From: Mesorhizobium sp. M2E.F.Ca.ET.219.01.1.1
GTDB lineage: Bacteria; Pseudomonadota; Alphaproteobacteria; Rhizobiales; Rhizobiaceae
Assembly: GCF_004016445.2 (NCBI RefSeq)
Contig: NZ_SADT02000004.1
Coordinates: 388,500 to 452,499 of the forward strand
Direction of reading: 5' to 3'
DNA length: 64,000 nt
The translations under genes were made by a program, and so were the position numbers. The notes beneath the pieces were generated by a model, which was not told the DNA's origin, searched no databases, and worked only from the letters and a program-made list of their open reading frames with translations. Position 1 is the first letter of the stretch. Each line of letters begins with the position of its first letter. Positions 63,012-64,000 of the stretch are shown in pieces.

Positions 63012-64000
63012 ATGCCAATCAACATCACCATGCCGGCGCTCTCGCCCACGATGGAAGAGGGCAATCTTTCCAAGTGGCTGGTCAAGGAAGGCGATAAGGT
63101 CTCGCCCGGTGACGTGATCGCCGAGATCGAGACCGACAAGGCGACGATGGAAGTCGAAGCCGTCGATGAAGGCACGGTCGCCAAGCTGGTGGTTCCGGCC
63201 GGCACCGAAGGCGTCAAGGTCAACGCGCTGATCGCCATTCTGGCCGGCGAAGGCGAGGATGCCGGCGCTGCGGCCAAGGCTGGCGGCGATGCCGCGCCAA
63301 AGCCCGAAGCGCCGAAAGCGGATGCTCCGAAGGCCGGAGCCCCCAAGGAAGCAGCCAAGCCGGCAGCAGCAGCGGCGCCCGCGCCGGCGAAGGCCGAGCC
63401 TGCTCCCGTCGCCAACGGCCACGCCGCCGGCGATCGCGTCTTCGCATCGCCGCTGGCCCGCCGCATCGCCAAGGATGCCGGCGTCGACGTGACGGCGCTG
63501 GCGGGTTCCGGTCCGCATGGCCGCGTGGTGAAGGTCGACGTCGAGGCGGCGATCGCTTCCGGCGGCGCGAAAGCTGCTCCGGCTGGGAAGGCGCCCGCCG
63601 GCGCTCCCGGCGCGACTCCGGCACCCGCGCCGAAGCCGATGTCGGACGACCAGGTGCTGAAGCTGTTCGCCGAGGGCTCTTACGAGCTGGTGCCGCATGA
63701 CAACATGCGCAAGACCATCGCGCGCCGCCTGGTCGAGGCGAAATCCACCATCCCGCATTTCTATCTGACGCTCGACTGCGAGCTCGACGCGCTGCTGGCG
63801 CTGCGCACGCAGCTCAATGCCGCGGCCCCGATGAGGAAGACCGAGAAGGGCGAGGTTCCCGCCTACAAGCTCTCGGTCAACGACATGGTGATCAAGGCGA
63901 TGGCGATGGCACTGATGGCGGTACCGGATGCCAACGCCTCCTGGACCGAGAATGCCATGGTCAAGCACAAGCATGCCGATGTCGGCGTCGCGGTGTCGAT
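63012..64000 (+). CDS. pdhC: Pyruvate dehydrogenase E2, dihydrolipoamide acetyltransferase (partial)
   Basis: The gene runs off the window end after about 329 codons. The N-terminal lipoyl domain (1-80, lipoyl Lys43) is followed by an Ala/Pro linker, a peripheral subunit-binding domain (VFASPLARRIAKDAGVDVTALAGSGPHGRVVKVDV), a second Ala/Pro linker, and the start of the catalytic domain (HDNMRKTIARRLVEAKSTIPHFYLTLD). E2 passes the acetyl group to CoA. GGAGGAAAA precedes the ATG. Confidence 0.97.
   Translation, partial: MPINITMPALSPTMEEGNLSKWLVKEGDKVSPGDVIAEIETDKATMEVEAVDEGTVAKLVVPAGTEGVKVNALIAILAGEGEDAGAAAKAGGDAAPKPEAPKADAPKAGAPKEAAKPAAAAAPAPAKAEPAPVANGHAAGDRVFASPLARRIAKDAGVDVTALAGSGPHGRVVKVDVEAAIASGGAKAAPAGKAPAGAPGATPAPAPKPMSDDQVLKLFAEGSYELVPHDNMRKTIARRLVEAKSTIPHFYLTLDCELDALLALRTQLNAAAPMRKTEKGEVPAYKLSVNDMVIKAMAMALMAVPDANASWTENAMVKHKHADVGVAVS

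Overview
The window is a high-GC, gene-dense chromosomal segment of an alphaproteobacterium of the order Hyphomicrobiales (Rhizobiales), most like Mesorhizobium and relatives. Evidence: adk lies inside the ribosomal protein cluster while rpsD is absent from it; the rhizobial glutamine-synthetase cluster is present (gstI / glnII / glnA-glnB); pdhB carries its own lipoyl domain; aldR and ald are divergent; and RIME-like palindromes are scattered between genes. I saw no phage, transposase, CRISPR, tRNA or rRNA genes. Most content is conserved core genome. The species assignment is an inference from gene content and recognised protein families.

Layout. 1-14.9 kb: end of tuf, then the S10, spc and alpha ribosomal protein operons (rpsJ to rplQ) with secY, adk and rpoA, closed by a strong terminator. 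15-18 kb: a periplasmic HtrA/Deg protease and the ATPase RarA. 18-22.3 kb: a membrane-anchored aspartyl/asparaginyl hydroxylase-like protein, then an aldehyde-oxidation unit (AcoR-like regulator without an AAA+ domain, a perfect 18-bp palindrome, aldehyde dehydrogenase, DUF779). 22.4-27.2 kb: RluC-type pseudouridine synthase, EamA exporter, ATP12 chaperone, and an MFS transporter with a very large extra loop. 27.2-31 kb: nitrogen assimilation (gstI, glnII, glnA, glnB) with two sigma-54 promoters.

31-42.3 kb: NAD(P)HX repair enzyme overlapping a secreted cysteine-rich CXXCH protein of unknown function, two glycosyltransferases, the propionyl-CoA carboxylase beta subunit, a DEAD-box-type RNA helicase, a hydrolase and an SDR. 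42.4-47.1 kb: sulfur and translation-quality genes (cysK, alaX-type editing protein, sseA), a GNAT, an OmpA-domain protein and DUF1203. 47.1-47.56 kb has no protein gene but shows signs of two divergent small RNAs around a perfect TGTGA-N6-TCACA palindrome; this is the most interesting unexplained structure here. 47.5-54 kb: ald/aldR, a cyclo-ligase, type II NADH dehydrogenase and a Tat-exported nucleotidase. 54-64 kb: small proteins, kdsA, dodecin, a PRC-barrel protein, a tiny lipoprotein, eno, an FtsB-like protein and the pyruvate dehydrogenase operon, which runs off the end inside pdhC.

How it fits together: the first 15 kb is the translation and secretion core. The GS block handles ammonium assimilation under NtrC/PII-type control. 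kdsA and the two glycosyltransferases serve the cell envelope. eno plus pdh form the lower glycolysis to acetyl-CoA unit, with ftsB between them as is common in alphaproteobacteria.
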